DNA of 64,000 nucleotides from Chelydra serpentina (GCA_037349315.1 JBAIAC010000010.1:36682001-36746000), one strand, 5' to 3'. Positions 36,201-45,242 are shown, counted from the first letter of the stretch. The notes: generated by a model from the letters alone, not told the origin. Numbers and translations: made by a program.

Positions 36201-39200
36201 GTAAGTCCTCCAGGACCAACATAGCTGTGGGAGAGCAAAGTAGTTTATTTTGTTGCTTATGCATTCCAAGAACTAACTACTGCTGTGTCTTCACTGAGGG
36301 GCCGGAATCCCACTGAGAGAGCCATCTTGATGTAATGAACAAGGGGAGACCGGTACTGTGGGATTTTTTTACCTCAATGTAGCTAGGTGAGGTAAACGCT
36401 ATAGCCTGTATTTGGTGTTTACCTCAACTAACTACACTGAAATAAAAAACTACAGTGCCTCTCTCTCCTTGGATATTTATGAAGTTGAAATGCCTCTCAA
36501 TGGAAAATCATTGCAAAAAAAAATGCGAAGGCGGTCTGTTTTATTTGTAAAGCCACCTGTGCTATCCCTATTGTCTTCCAATGATATACTCTGTTACATC
36601 TGTGAAATGACACAGATGGCAAGGGTTGCTAAGGTGTAGAGCTGGTTACTTTTTTTTTTTAACTTTTGAAGAAGAACATAACCAATTTCAAACATTTGGG
36701 GAGGAGGGGTGAGTGGAGGAGAAACGTCAGGAAGTAGCTTCTAGGGTTTTTATTCATCCTCTATCTGCATTCCACAGTTACATGATGTAGAGAATCTTTA
36801 CTATTGCGAAAGAAACAAACAAAGACCATATCTTGGATTTAACAATCCCAGGATGAATTTTCAGGGTCAGCAGTTGGTAAAACCATTCTCTGTTTATAAA
36901 CTGAGTTCCCTGCATAAGGAAATCATTGATGCAACAAACATGGAATCACAGAATGTTTTTATTTTTCACAAAGTCCATTTTTCAAATTGGACCTGCACTC
37001 TTAAGTAATCTCTTCTGTCAAAACATGCAGGACTATTTACTGGATGATTTAAAACTAATATTACAGCTAACAATGTTTTGAAGGGAAAACTAATCTCTGA
37101 ATCATGGAGAACTGGTGTAACAGTCCTAACTAACGAAAGTAAAGGTTATTTGAAAGGAATGGCATAAAACTTCTTTAAATGCTTATTTTGCAGCAAACTC
37201 TGGATGTTTGTCCTAATGCTGGTTTTATATGGCTTTTCCTTTGGGATGACTGGTGTCCCACTGTTCCCTGAGATGCTCAGTTGTGCTTAGTAAGTAATTC
37301 TATCTGTTTATATTATTACTAATACTGTGAAGCTCTGCAAATAATTTCCAGCCACCCTTTCATTCTCTGAGGTGGGGGAGTAATTATTGATCTGAACCTG
37401 AGATGTTGGATGAATCTTTTTTGAAAAAGTGACTTAGGCTCTTGTCAAGTGTCTGTTTTGCTTTTTTTTTTTAAAAAAAATGTGAGCTGGGCTTCTACAT
37501 CACGTAAGCCCTTCTGAATTTTATCTATTGGGAAGGGGGTGTGACGACCTCAATAGGGTCATGGGGTCCAGCTGGTTTTGATGGTTTGCATAGCAAGCCA
37601 TAAGACTTATGTAGATATTTATTAAGGGGACTTTTATTTCAGGTCACTGGAGGGGTTAATATCCAGCAAATACCATTGTCTCTCTGGGAGACCCTACAGT
37701 AACAGTTCTATCAGCAGGAGTCAGGATTACTTTAAATACAGTTTCCCTTCTTCCATGCTGCTTGCCCATAGTGGGCTGAGGTCCTCTTGGTTCCATGTTT
37801 AGCCAACGTGCATTTCTCCTTGGCAGGGCCGGCTCCAGGCACCAGCCTACCAAGCACGTGCTTGGGGCGGCACCTGGAGGGGGGCGGCGGCGGCGGCACT
37901 CAAGTTTGTTTGTTTTTTTTTTTTTTTTTTTTTTAATTAACAAAAAACCTAATATTCCTGATGGCGCCCCGGCCGGGGGAGCGGAGCACGCCGGCCGCCC
38001 CGCTCCCCCAGGGGAGCGGGGCGGCGTAGTTGGGGGGGGGGGGGGTGTTTTGGCCGGCGTTGGGGGGGGGGGGGGGCGCGGCGCTTGTGGGTTGGTTTGT
38101 TTGTTTGTTTGTTTGTTTTTGTTTTTGCTTGGGGCGGCCAAAAAGCTAGGGCCGGCCCTGCTCCTTGGAACCAATGGCTTCCCCCTTTTTCAGACCCATC
38201 TCTGTTTTCCTTCTCCTATGCCCCATCACAAGATGGATATCCAGTTATCACACTCTCCTTATCTTCCTTCTCCTAGGGAGGTGGTACCAGATGGCTTAAT
38301 AGGCAAGACATGGGGCAGAAAGTTGTAGATCCTCTCTACAGAGAAACTTCTCTGTGCTGTAGTGGATGCACTTGTGTGTAATGTTAATGTAATTCATATT
38401 TCCCCTGTGGGGGGAAGGGAAGGGACATTCCCCACCTCCCCCAGGAATGGAGCACTTTAAAAGGAAAGTAGTGTACTAGTGGAAATAACCTGTCTGTCTT
38501 TCTCCAGTGAGAATGGATTCGAGCAGGGGTTAAGTGCATTAGGACTGGTGTCTGGGCTCTGTGGTGCAATGTGGTCACTTGGGTAGGTACACAGTCATGC
38601 TCTATAAACTTCTGGTGTTTTGGTTGCTCTGTGTTACTATAATGTTGTTGGGCTGCTTAAGTGTGTAAAAGAGCTGGCTTACCCTGTAGCGCCCCCCTGC
38701 TGGTCAGGTATGGCTCTTCAATGTCCTACCTCAATATTCTGTGCTCTCAGGACCCTTTAAGAATGCCACATGGTCCAAAGGTATAACATGAAATTCTCCT
38801 GCTGGAGTTCTACTTTCAAAAGTCCACAGACTCTTGAAATAAAGTCTCTTCTGCTCAGATTCAAAATAAAGCCTCCTTGGCCTGCAGTCTCTGTCCCCTC
38901 AGGTTCAGGGCTCTCTTTCTTTGGGGGTGAGGAGGCTATGCTTCCAGGCTCCCAGTAGCTTCCTTCAGGGACCCTTTCAGCTGCTCCCTATGTAATTTTC
39001 TCCCTTCTTTCCCTGTGTTGAGAGAGAGAGAGATCCATGGATAGCCCTGCCACATCTCCTGTTTCCCAGGTACCTCTTCTTAAGCCTGATTGGGCAGCAG
39101 GTAGTCAGTCACGGGTGCACTGGACCCTGCTCCCTCTTAAAGGGGACAGTCTCCTAGTGACAAATTGATAACAAAAAATCACTTAACTTTTACCTCTGTC

Positions 39201-42200
39201 ATTGTGTTAACCTTGGACCAAAGGCTCATTACTAAATTGCTGCCAGGTGGGCATGTTCTGCAGTGACTCAAAATGTACAGGAAAGGGATAACAGGACGGA
39301 GTCTGAACCAATCTTCCTTGAGATGGTGTCTTTCCTGCCAATCGTCACCTTTTCCCCTTCATTATCTGGACAGTTTGATGTGTGGATAATTTGGCATTTT
39401 GAGATAGGGGTGTGTGTTCAGGTTCCAGACCAAATGGTGCCCCAGGCAAGGAGCGCCTTTGGTGTTCCTCCCCCCATTTCTTAAACTTTGAATACTTTTT
39501 TTTTTTTGCATTTGTAGCACATTTCATGACTTTGATGCACAATTTGCATCCATGATTTATCCCTGTCCTATAACACTATCAATTTGCATACTAGGATCTG
39601 TAAATCTGCATTTATTCATGCCATATATAAGAAAATAAATTTTTTTCCTCTAAGCGTATAGAAACTCTTTAATTTTAAGAATAACTGAAGTGTACTAACA
39701 TCACAAAATTGAACTGTGCATCAACATTGGGTGGACCAGTATTAAATAGTATTACAGTAGGAGACAGCCTTAGAATGTTAACCCTAATCCTTTAGTTCAA
39801 AAGGTCACTTTTCTTGCCTTTGCACTCGTGAGCTGAAGCACAGCGTCAGAGATCCAAAGACTGGCCAATAGCATTTTCAAGCAATGGAATAGCAAGCGAT
39901 GTCAGTCTCTCATCAGTTCCTGAGGCCCCAGGTGCTCCTGCTCTGGGGGTCACCAGGACACTGTTGCTGTGGCAGCCTGAGGGCCGATTGCTAGCCCCTG
40001 CATTGACTGCGGGGGCTGACTGCCCCCAGTCACCCCTGCTCTGAGGCCCCGGGGCCTCCCCTGGGGGACCACTGCTCAGGCGCTCCCTGGGGCCAGCCAC
40101 CCTGGGACTGCCTGAGCAGCAGCTGGCTCCCGGGCCTCTTCAGCAGCACTGGCCACTGCAGCGAAATTCACTGAGGTCACGGAATTTGACTTCCACAACC
40201 TCCGTGACCATAGGTGCCGACTCCGTGGGTGCTCCGGGGCTGGAGCACCCACAGGGAAAAATTGGTGCCCAGCAGCTCCCTGCCACGCCCCCCCCCCCCC
40301 CATCTGCACCCAACTCACCTTCCGGGTTCCCGCCGGAGGGAGGCGCCTCCCACCGAAAAGCCGGGGCTTTTTTTTAGCCCAGCTGCCTGCCTGTCAGCTG
40401 TGCGGTGGGGCGACGGGGGGCCGCGGGGGAAAGCACAGCGGGGCGGCACCTTGGGGGAGGGGTATGGCGGGGGGGCCAGCGGGGAGCTGTCGTTGGGTGC
40501 TCAGCACCCACCAATTTTTCCCCGGGGGAGGAGGCGGGGGCAGGGATTTGGGGAAGGGGCAGGGCCGGGGGTGGAATTGAGGCGGGGCCTATGTCCGTGA
40601 CAGAATTGTAACCTTAGCCATCATTGATCAAAGATATACAATTTATAATAAAATATAAAAGATATACAATTTAATGAGCCTGAGCTTCAAAAAGCTGTGC
40701 ATACCACTCATGACTGCGATCGGCAGCGTGAACAGAATCCTCAAAGCTATGCACACATTAGGAAAAATGTCCTTCAGCTTTGCATCATGAATTAATTGGA
40801 GTCAGAACTTGGAGTGGAAAGTGCTTTCCATGTTGCAAAATGTGATGGATGTTGTCCAATTTGACACAGAGGTCTTTATCATTGACAGCCAAAAATTCCC
40901 CCTGTGTCAGCATCCAGTGACGGTCTGTACAATTGTTCAAGTGTTTTCCTGTCCACTGGCAGATTACTAAGGGCATACAAAAAACCCCAGGTCTTTTCAT
41001 GGTACTTCATTTGTCCAAACCTTTCTTCAATGGGCGCTTGAGTAGCATCGATGAGTGAGTGAGCAAGCAAAAAAAATCCCTTCTGCATTTTTCTTCCGAG
41101 CTTCCCATCACCTCATCTCTTCCCTCGTAACTAAACATCATATCCTCAATTTTGCCTAGCCTGTTCAAAATTATACGATCAATATTGGCAGAGTTTAGGT
41201 TTGCTGGCCATAAAGTGGAATCTGATGTATTAAATTGGCGGTGTGCAATTTTTCTCACTGCTGTTTCTGTCATTGTGCAAGGCTGATTCTTCTTTATCAT
41301 TTCTCTCCTTTTAATGTAAACTAGTTTTTTTTTCTTTCACATTATGCTCCTTTTCATGTGAGCCACATTCTTCATCATTGCTCTCCTTTATACCGCCAGG
41401 AAAACTGGGCAATTCTCCATCAATTTCCTCACATTTCCATTCCTTCTCTTCAGGTAAATCTGTTAATTCTTTAGTAATAGGACTTTCATCATTTACGCTT
41501 TGCTCCTAAATTTCTTTGCACTAGGATGATTGCTACTACCTAAAGCCTGGTCTATATTATTCTCTTTCAGATATTTTCCCATCAAATATACCTCTTACTG
41601 CAAACTAGATTGCAACTGAGCTTTTTGCTTCCTATACTAAGCTCCCGAAGGCATCTTTTTGGGGGCATCTTTTCTTTTCTATGGGGCAAAACAGACCATA
41701 TTGGGGAATGCAAAAGTCTATGTCCCACAGTCTTAGAAAGTCATCAAACATGTGTTAAGCATGGCAAAAGAAGTAACAGTATTTCTTTTATATTGTTGCT
41801 TAGATAGGAATTTGATAGATATCTCTGGTATCTCATTAAATATGTCCTTTATTAGTTGCTACTTACACTCTTCAAGTCTTAAAACACAAGTACACTTTCG
41901 CAATTACACAATAAAACAAGGTTCACAATATCACAGCTGGGCTCTCACTTCACTTCATTTGTATGTCTCGCTGACCAGTGACACCCTGCTCCTTACATAC
42001 CCACAAGGGCATGGCCGACCACATTCTAGGAGGTTCAAGGAAAATGTAGTTGTCAAAGTGTGGAAGGTGCCACAAGATTCTAGAAAGGTCCAGAACATTC
42101 TAGGTTAGTGAAAAATGAATCCACATGTGGAATACCTGAAACATTTTACTTCAAACATTCTATTTTCCCTTTTTGTCGTTAACGAGAAAAACAGCACCCA

Positions 42201-43959
42201 GAGTCCCACGTCCCGCACCTCCGGCGGTTGCTTGGGTCATCTGCCCCTGAATCCGGCCCTGTATGTATTTGGATAGAGGGGAGGGGTTCCAGAGTTTCTC
42301 ACCCAGTTGCTGCCTGCTTGTGTTGATAGCAGCACACAGGCAACAGCAGCACAAACCATAGCTTTGGGCAGCATTTTCCAGGATGTTAGTCTGCCCTGCT
42401 TTATCATCAGTATTGGCAGCTGATGGGTTTTAATGGAACAAGAATTTCTCTGCTGAGTGACTGAAATGCTGGCTGTCCTGCGTAGTGCAGGAAAGTTGAG
42501 AGCAATGCTGCGTATATGACAGCAGCCTGGTGGATGTAGTAAAGTTATGTGCAGTGCAAGGTCACCTGTACCAGTCCTCTCCTGTTACTAAATATGTCTT
42601 TAGGTTGTGTAAACTGAAGTAGCTTTTCACAAGAAGTGAAGTTAATTGTAAACCAACAATAATGTTGTGCTACTGCATGAGACTGATGCTGTACTATGTG
42701 CTCAAAAAAGCTGAGCATTGATTTCCATGTGACTAGTGCGTGGACCTTGCAAGGTGCTCAGCACCTCTGAGAAACAGGCCCCTATATAAGTAGTCTAACT
42801 TTGAGCACAAGGCCCCTCTCCTGCATTGAGTTCTAGCACAGACCTGGGCACGGTCCCATTTAAATTAGTGGGACTCTGCATAGGCACAGGAGTCAACAGG
42901 ACACAAGTCTGAACACACAGGTTAGTTTATACTCTGAGTAGCTTCTCCCCCCACCCCACTTCACAAAACCTCAATTTGGTGCATGGACTACACTGACAGT
43001 CCCTGTGTCAAACCACTCTTGTGTGGGACAGCTGGCAGACATCTATGGAGTAATCTGTACATAAGTTATAGATCTGAAACCTCTTGTCTCAACGTATTGT
43101 GATAAAGAATCTCTTTTAGCTGTGGATGTTGTAATCTCCTCTCTTTAGAGGTACCCATACTTTTTCTCTGATATTTTTAGAGGTTTTGTAGGACCAACAT
43201 TAGGTGGATTCCTAAATGAGAGGCTGGGCTTTGAATGGGCTGCCGCCATACAAGGAGGATGGGCGTTACTAAGTGTAAGTAAAGCTAGTATTCTTGCTTG
43301 TTGCTTTTATTTCAGACTGCAACTGTAAAATATTACAACTGTAATAATTGGTGGCTGTTTCTTTAAAGGGACTAGCTATTGGAATATTCTATATCATTGA
43401 GGCCTCACAAAGAAGAAGGTACTGTGGGACTTTTATTCTTTACATTAATTTCCAACTAGGGAAACACAAAATCAGCTTAGTAATGAAAGAGACTTTAAAC
43501 ACTTCTAAAATAAATAAATGGAGCTATGCCAATCTCCTAGAACTGGAACGACCTTGAAAGGTCATCGAGTCCAGTCCCCTGCCTTCACTAGCAGGACCAA
43601 GTACTGTCCCCTGACAGATTTTTATTTATTTATTTATTTATTTTATTTCCCCCCAGATCCCTAAATGGCCCCCTCAAGGATTGAACTCACAACCCTGGGT
43701 TTAGCAGGCCAATGCTCAAACCACTGAGCTATTCCTCCCCCCAGGCACAGTCTACACTTGCATTTGTTTGGGTCTGGTTTTTTTGTTTGTGTTTGTTTTG
43801 TTAAATAATGCTAGCATTATGTATGCAAAAGTATCCAGAAGTTCTCACACATATTGCCTTTCCTTCTTTTCCCTTCCCCTCTACTCAAACAGATCCAGCC
43901 TGCAGACTCCTCCAAGCACAAATGAAGAAAGAGTTCACCTTTCGGCTAGTGAGACATAG
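13369..43959 (+). CDS. SLC18B1: SLC18B1, vesicular polyamine transporter (complete, 14 coding exons)
   Basis: Major facilitator superfamily H+/polyamine antiporter that loads spermine and spermidine into secretory vesicles (known for the mammalian protein). I joined 14 exons by hand: 13369-13414, 14949-15088, 16473-16568, 19807-19880, 27892-28039, 30518-30674, 32932-33068, 34192-34293, 35786-35877, 37194-37289, 38508-38582, 43181-43274, 43369-43418, 43893-43959. Every intron is GT-AG, all phases agree, and the sum is 1374 nt, that is 457 aa plus stop; from memory human SLC18B1 is about 456 aa. Twelve hydrophobic segments are visible. Family signatures include [12 protein letters not shown] (end of TM1), AKAFPNN (between TM4 and TM5), GLVLGPPIG (TM5) and GPTLGGFL (TM11). 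The start ATG at 13369 is the first in frame, and its exon ends in the phase exon 2 needs. No frameshift or in-frame stop is seen. Vanin follows on the same strand, as in other amniotes. Confidence 0.95.
14591..14752. mobile_element. Harbinger-type MITE in SLC18B1 intron 1
   Basis: About 160 bp with ends AGGCTGTCTACACTACACT and GTGCAGTGTAGACATAGCCT, the GTCTACACT terminal repeat shared with the Harbinger elements here. No coding capacity. Confidence 0.7.
14949..15088 (+). CDS. SLC18B1: SLC18B1 coding exon 2 (residues 16-62)
   Basis: Acceptor TTCTAG precedes 14949 and donor GTAAAT follows 15088. It encodes a polar N-terminal stretch, then RDQLF and TM1 ending in [12 protein letters not shown], a near-invariant SLC18B1 signature. 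It ends in phase 0. Confidence 0.93.
15089..16472. other. SLC18B1 intron 2
   Basis: No named repeat except an 11-base T-run near 16,423. No exon-like conserved frame seen. Confidence 0.5.
16473..16568 (+). CDS. SLC18B1: SLC18B1 coding exon 3 (residues 63-94)
   Basis: Exactly 32 codons, starting AEKKGAS and ending ILGNY, between acceptor TTTTACAG and donor GTAAGT. It carries TM2 and the start of the loop at the position of MFS motif A; that motif is degenerate in this family. Confidence 0.95.
16711..16880 (-). mobile_element. CR1-type LINE 3' end in intron 3
   Basis: Reverse orientation of the same tail seen at 58,050-58,235: GGCCATACTTGGTCAGACCA, then CAGTGGCCAATGCCAAG, GGGAATGAACAGAACAGGTA and CACCCATTCCCAG. 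Confidence 0.8.
17101..17153. repeat. (GTTT)n and T-run low-complexity tract
   Basis: Tandem GTTT units followed by a run of about 20 T. Confidence 0.9.
17270..17760 (+). repeat. Dispersed AT-rich repeat, copy 1 (inverted copy at 50,285-50,545)
   Basis: The part 17,450-17,690 matches the reverse complement of 50,310-50,540, including ATGAAAGTTGAACTTACAAA, the TAGAGCCTGCAAGTC block and CAGCCAATCGCTC. I recall this as a common amniote repeat but cannot give its class with confidence. Confidence 0.7.
18095..18527. mobile_element. GC-rich hAT-type element in intron 3
   Basis: Ends AGGAGTGAAAGTAA and TTACTTTCACCCCTG are inverted repeats. Flanks ACAGGCCA (18087-18094) and ACAGACCA (18528-18535) differ at one base. 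The core has CTTTAAAG and TTTAAAAGGGCC blocks like the element at 48,483. Confidence 0.75.
19807..19880 (+). CDS. SLC18B1: SLC18B1 coding exon 4 (residues 95-118)
   Basis: 74 nt between acceptor TTGCAG and donor GTGAGT. Encodes [18 protein letters not shown] and on to ILFG, which is TM3. It ends in phase 2 and precedes the 8-kb intron occupied by the large Harbinger insertion. Confidence 0.95.
21150..22060 (+). pseudogene. Harbinger transposase pseudogene inside the 7-kb element
   Basis: N-terminal block [11 protein letters not shown] and [17 protein letters not shown] near 21,200-21,310. DDE nuclease blocks follow: [18 protein letters not shown] near 21,590, [11 protein letters not shown] near 21,670, GKVYGAKIF near 21,735, [10 protein letters not shown] near 21,858, and [18 protein letters not shown] near 21,930. 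An in-frame TAA follows DQRG, with more frameshifts beyond. No working product is possible. Confidence 0.8.
22061..24455. other. Internal sequence of the 7-kb Harbinger element
   Basis: Non-coding DNA between the transposase and the nested CR1. It includes a (CT)n microsatellite at 24,174-24,201 and a G8 run at 22,580. Open frames of up to 199 codons here show no family signature. Confidence 0.4.
24174..24201. repeat. (CT)n microsatellite
   Basis: About 14 CT units in the intron 4 element. Confidence 0.95.
24456..25500 (-). mobile_element. CR1 LINE nested in the Harbinger element
   Basis: The 3' end lies at left (CGTAGACTTTAAGGTCAGAA, then GGGACCATTATGCTCATCTA) and ORF2 at right. The - strand frame 25496-25002 encodes the C-terminal RT domain without stops over 164 residues: [53 protein letters not shown]. 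It is 5' truncated. Confidence 0.9.
25002..25496 (-). pseudogene. CR1 ORF2 C-terminal fragment
   Basis: 164-codon open remnant of the CR1 reverse transcriptase after its catalytic box. It lacks the endonuclease and RT core and is therefore inactive. Its intact frame suggests a younger insertion than the CR1 at 6.2-8.0 kb. Confidence 0.85.
27892..28039 (+). CDS. SLC18B1: SLC18B1 coding exon 5 (residues 119-168)
   Basis: 148 nt, acceptor CTTTCAG, donor GTATGT. Encodes DRAPDGPVF, then TM4 with [15 protein letters not shown], then [13 protein letters not shown]. The FPNN stretch at the loop before TM5 is strongly conserved in SLC18B1. Confidence 0.95.
28348..28362. repeat. Poly-G run in intron 5
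   Basis: About 14 G in a row following a GAGAG stretch. Confidence 0.9.
28363..30517. other. SLC18B1 intron 5
   Basis: Mostly unclassified. A Harbinger-type MITE end (AGTGTAGACGTGCCC) lies near 29,493-29,508. A short element with ends AGGGTAGTCAATTATT (29,625) and TTGATTTACCCCT (29,783) resembles a MITE, but no clear duplication flanks it. Confidence 0.45.
30518..30674 (+). CDS. SLC18B1: SLC18B1 coding exon 6 (residues 169-220)
   Basis: 157 nt, acceptor CTCTTTAG, donor GTAGGC. Carries TM5 with the antiporter-type motif C, here [12 protein letters not shown], and TM6 ending [12 protein letters not shown]. The last motif C glycine (GPPxGG in the human protein as I recall it) is serine here. 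Confidence 0.95.
31195..31769 (-). mobile_element. CR1 LINE 3' fragment in intron 6, with target duplication
   Basis: Classic CR1 tail read backwards: TCATAGAATATTAGGGTTGG, AGATCATCTAGTCCAATCCC, then coding remnants. AGCTAGAA flanks both sides (31187-31194 and 31770-31777), marking exact insertion ends of a 5'-truncated copy. Confidence 0.92.
32932..33068 (+). CDS. SLC18B1: SLC18B1 coding exon 7 (residues 221-266)
   Basis: 137 nt, acceptor AAAACAG, donor GTGAGT. Encodes the central cytosolic loop end and TM7: [11 protein letters not shown], then [16 protein letters not shown]. The GFLDP motif is shared with the mammalian protein. Confidence 0.95.
33150..33660 (+). repeat. Dispersed amniote repeat in intron 7 (CTCTGTGTAGCTC family)
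   Basis: Recognised from GAGCTCTGTGTAGCTC, AAGCTTGTCTCTTTC, AACAGAAGTTGGTTCAATAA and AAGATATTACCT (33,560-33,640), a sequence I recall as common in amniote genomes. Upstream extent to 33,150 is inferred. It has a hammerhead-like arrangement similar to 11,262-11,300. Confidence 0.55.
34192..34293 (+). CDS. SLC18B1: SLC18B1 coding exon 8 (residues 267-300)
   Basis: Exactly 34 codons, acceptor TTTTACAG after a long T-run, donor GTGAGT. Encodes [17 protein letters not shown] and LGLLSDKMP, which is TM8 plus the start of the C-domain copy of the motif A loop (GLLSDK). Confidence 0.95.
34294..35785. other. SLC18B1 intron 8
   Basis: No named repeat and no conserved coding frame recognised. Confidence 0.5.
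35786..35877 (+). CDS. SLC18B1: SLC18B1 coding exon 9 (residues 301-330)
   Basis: 92 nt, acceptor TTTCACAG, donor GTACCT. Encodes [16 protein letters not shown] and [12 protein letters not shown], which is TM9. It ends in phase 2; the split codon makes serine with exon 10. Confidence 0.95.
35878..37193. other. SLC18B1 intron 9
   Basis: No named repeat and no conserved coding frame recognised, apart from short A- and T-runs near 36,516 and 36,651. Confidence 0.5.
37194..37289 (+). CDS. SLC18B1: SLC18B1 coding exon 10 (residues 331-362)
   Basis: 96 nt, acceptor ATTTTGCAG, donor GTAAGT. Encodes [20 protein letters not shown] and [10 protein letters not shown], which is TM10. It ends in phase 2 (codon TA|T, tyrosine). 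Confidence 0.95.
37824..38160. mobile_element. GC-rich hAT-type element in intron 10, perfect 8-bp duplication
   Basis: CTCCTTGG flanks both ends (37816-37823 and 38161-38168). Ends CAGGGCCGGC and GCCGGCCCTG are perfect inverted repeats. The interior has a 23-base T-run, G-runs of 14-15 and a (TTTG)n tract. It is related to the element at 45,243. Confidence 0.93.
38508..38582 (+). CDS. SLC18B1: SLC18B1 coding exon 11 (residues 363-387)
   Basis: 75 nt, acceptor TTCTCCAG, donor GTAGGT. Encodes [17 protein letters not shown] and CGAMWSL, which begins TM11. It ends in phase 2 before a 4.6-kb repeat-filled intron. Confidence 0.95.
40209..40593. mobile_element. hAT-type non-autonomous element, nested, perfect 8-bp duplication
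   Basis: TCCGTGAC flanks both ends (40201-40208 and 40594-40601). Ends CATAGGTGCC and GGGGCCTATG. It shares the GTGCTCAGCACCCACCAATT core with 8,178-8,722, so the two are the same family. Confidence 0.92.
40620..41520 (-). pseudogene. hAT transposase pseudogene (ZMYM-associated type), internally deleted
   Basis: From right to left: an acidic N-terminal part ([20 protein letters not shown]), a block with [14 protein letters not shown], then directly the C-terminal blocks [20 protein letters not shown] and [20 protein letters not shown]. The last is the hAT dimerisation region. The central catalytic part is absent and stops are present. Assignment rests on remembered similarity to ZMYM-type hAT proteins. 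Confidence 0.55.
43181..43274 (+). CDS. SLC18B1: SLC18B1 coding exon 12 (residues 388-419)
   Basis: 94 nt, acceptor ATATTTTTAG, donor GTAAGT. Encodes [20 protein letters not shown] and the start of TM12. The GPTLGGFL motif is strongly conserved in the family. Confidence 0.95.
43369..43418 (+). CDS. SLC18B1: SLC18B1 coding exon 13 (residues 420-435)
   Basis: 50 nt, acceptor TTTAAAG after a 94-bp intron, donor GTACTG. Encodes [16 protein letters not shown], the end of TM12 and the start of the basic cytosolic tail. It ends in phase 2. Confidence 0.93.
43534..43745 (-). mobile_element. tRNA-derived SINE with CR1-like tail in intron 13
   Basis: On the - strand it begins with a tRNA-like head: AATAGCTCAGTGGTTTGAGC (A box) and GGGTTGTGAGTTCAATCC (B box region). 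An (AAAT)n tract follows (43,618-43,652) and then a CR1-like 3' end (AAGGTCGTTCCAGTTCTAGG). This is the architecture described for turtle tRNA-Lys SINEs that borrow the CR1 machinery. Confidence 0.88.
43893..43959 (+). CDS. SLC18B1: SLC18B1 coding exon 14 (residues 436-457 and stop)
   Basis: Acceptor CTCAAACAG after a long pyrimidine tract. Encodes [20 protein letters not shown] and a final T, then TAG. The polar tail with NEER resembles the human C-terminus, which I recall carrying an acidic EEER motif and ending NET. Confidence 0.93.
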
Positions 43960-44515
43960 CCAGAAATATTTTTGGATCGCTGTTCACTTTTTATAGTTAA
44001 CTTAGTGATGAGAAGAGTGGAATTCACACACACGAATTATGCAGCATTGCATGTTTTAGACTTGGGGGTGGAGAATTATCTTCTCATAATGCACAATGAA
44101 TTGTGGTTTATTTGAAATTGCAATATATTGCTACAAGACTGTTCTGAAACTTGGATATTAAATATTGAATGTCTTTCTTTTGGATGTTCCTGCTGTACAT
44201 TGGTTGAACTGGTAAATATCAGATGTCAGCCTGCTTATCTCTGTTCACTGTACAGTGTTCTGAAGAATGGTTTTACCCAATGTGAAATAATTTTATTTCA
44301 GGATGTTCTACTTTTTGTACTTGTATCTGCTGGGGACTATTCCATATAGTCTGTCACTACCATTTTTTTTCTAATGTGTATTTTCCTTTTTTTAAAGGGA
44401 AGATGGTGGTTAAAAATATCCTAATAGTATAATATAAGATGTTCAAAGGGAATTTTGAAATAGTGAAGCAGTGGGCGTAATGCTCTGTTAAATAAAGCCA
44501 ATTAACTTCTTATTT
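43960..44515 (+). other. SLC18B1: SLC18B1 3' UTR
   Basis: Unique AT-rich sequence after the TAG stop, running to just past the AATAAA at 44,491. It has no long open frame related to other genes and no recognisable repeat. The end is inferred from the poly(A) signal plus about 20 bases. Confidence 0.6.
44491..44496 (+). terminator. SLC18B1 poly(A) signal AATAAA
   Basis: Canonical AATAAA about 530 bases after the stop codon, the first well-placed one downstream of the last exon, followed by T-rich sequence. Confidence 0.65.
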
Positions 44516-45242
44516 CTAAATTCTATGAATTTCTTTAGCCAAATGAGATTACAAGTGAGGGTGGAGAGGGAGTTGGCTATCTCCCATATCATCCTAATAA
44601 ACACAGGAGTGGAAAGGAAAGGCTAAGGGGGAGGGCTGAGTTTACACAGTGGGTCATATTAAAGAAGTATGGTGTTGGGCCTATTTAGATCAGGACTGAA
44701 TTTGGCTTATGATGGAGCTGGGTGGACTTTGGGTCTGTATTACTAGTGAATGCCAGTTGGGCCACTTACCTCTACAATTATAGCAGAGTTTATTTCTTCA
44801 ATATATAAAAAAAATACATGAAAGATTCCCATCTCAAAAAGCGCTGCGCACTCTGCCATCACTGTAAAGTACCGTAACTTGTATCAGGAGCACCCAGTGA
44901 GCCTCACCTCTTGAGAGCAGCCAGCAGCACTCTAATGATAAACCCCACCCCTACCACAGCCTTCGCCAAAGTCTTGCAGAAACAAATAGGCTCTGAAAGC
45001 AATTAGGAGTGAGGGGAGTGAGTTCCAAACTCAAGGGGCTTTTGTTAAGATCGACCTGCCAGAAGCATTTTTGCTGTATACCAAGAGGATTTTAAGCACT
45101 TTGGCTGATCACAACTGTTGCAATATTGAACTGGGAGAGGTGGCCCTTTCTCTTGGCTAAGGATTTTGGTATTGTAGAAGCTGTGGAGGTTTCCTCTGTC
45201 TCTTTAGGAGAGATTTTGGCACCCTTACTTGAGAGGAGTGGT
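44516..45242. other. Start of the SLC18B1-vanin intergenic region
   Basis: No repeat or coding frame I can identify. Confidence 0.5.

Larger units (their letters stand above)
39419..42262 (-). mobile_element. Decayed hAT transposon in intron 11 (approximate ends)
   Basis: The right end GAATCCGGCCCTG resembles the CAGGGCCGG termini of other hAT elements here. The left end is placed at CAGGTTCCAGACC. Flanks TGTGTGTT and TATGTATT match 6 of 8. A hAT transposase remnant lies inside on the - strand, and a smaller hAT element at 40,209 is nested in it. Confidence 0.5.

Noticed and set aside
37795..38328. 177-codon frame and its 172-codon opposite-strand partner
   Set aside because: Both run through a hAT element whose exact target duplications show it is an insertion; the peptides are low-complexity (poly-F, poly-G, poly-P).
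43655..43745. Possible tRNA gene (A and B box-like sequence on the - strand)
   Set aside because: It is followed by an (AAAT)n tract and a CR1-like tail, so it is the head of a SINE; the cloverleaf is degraded.
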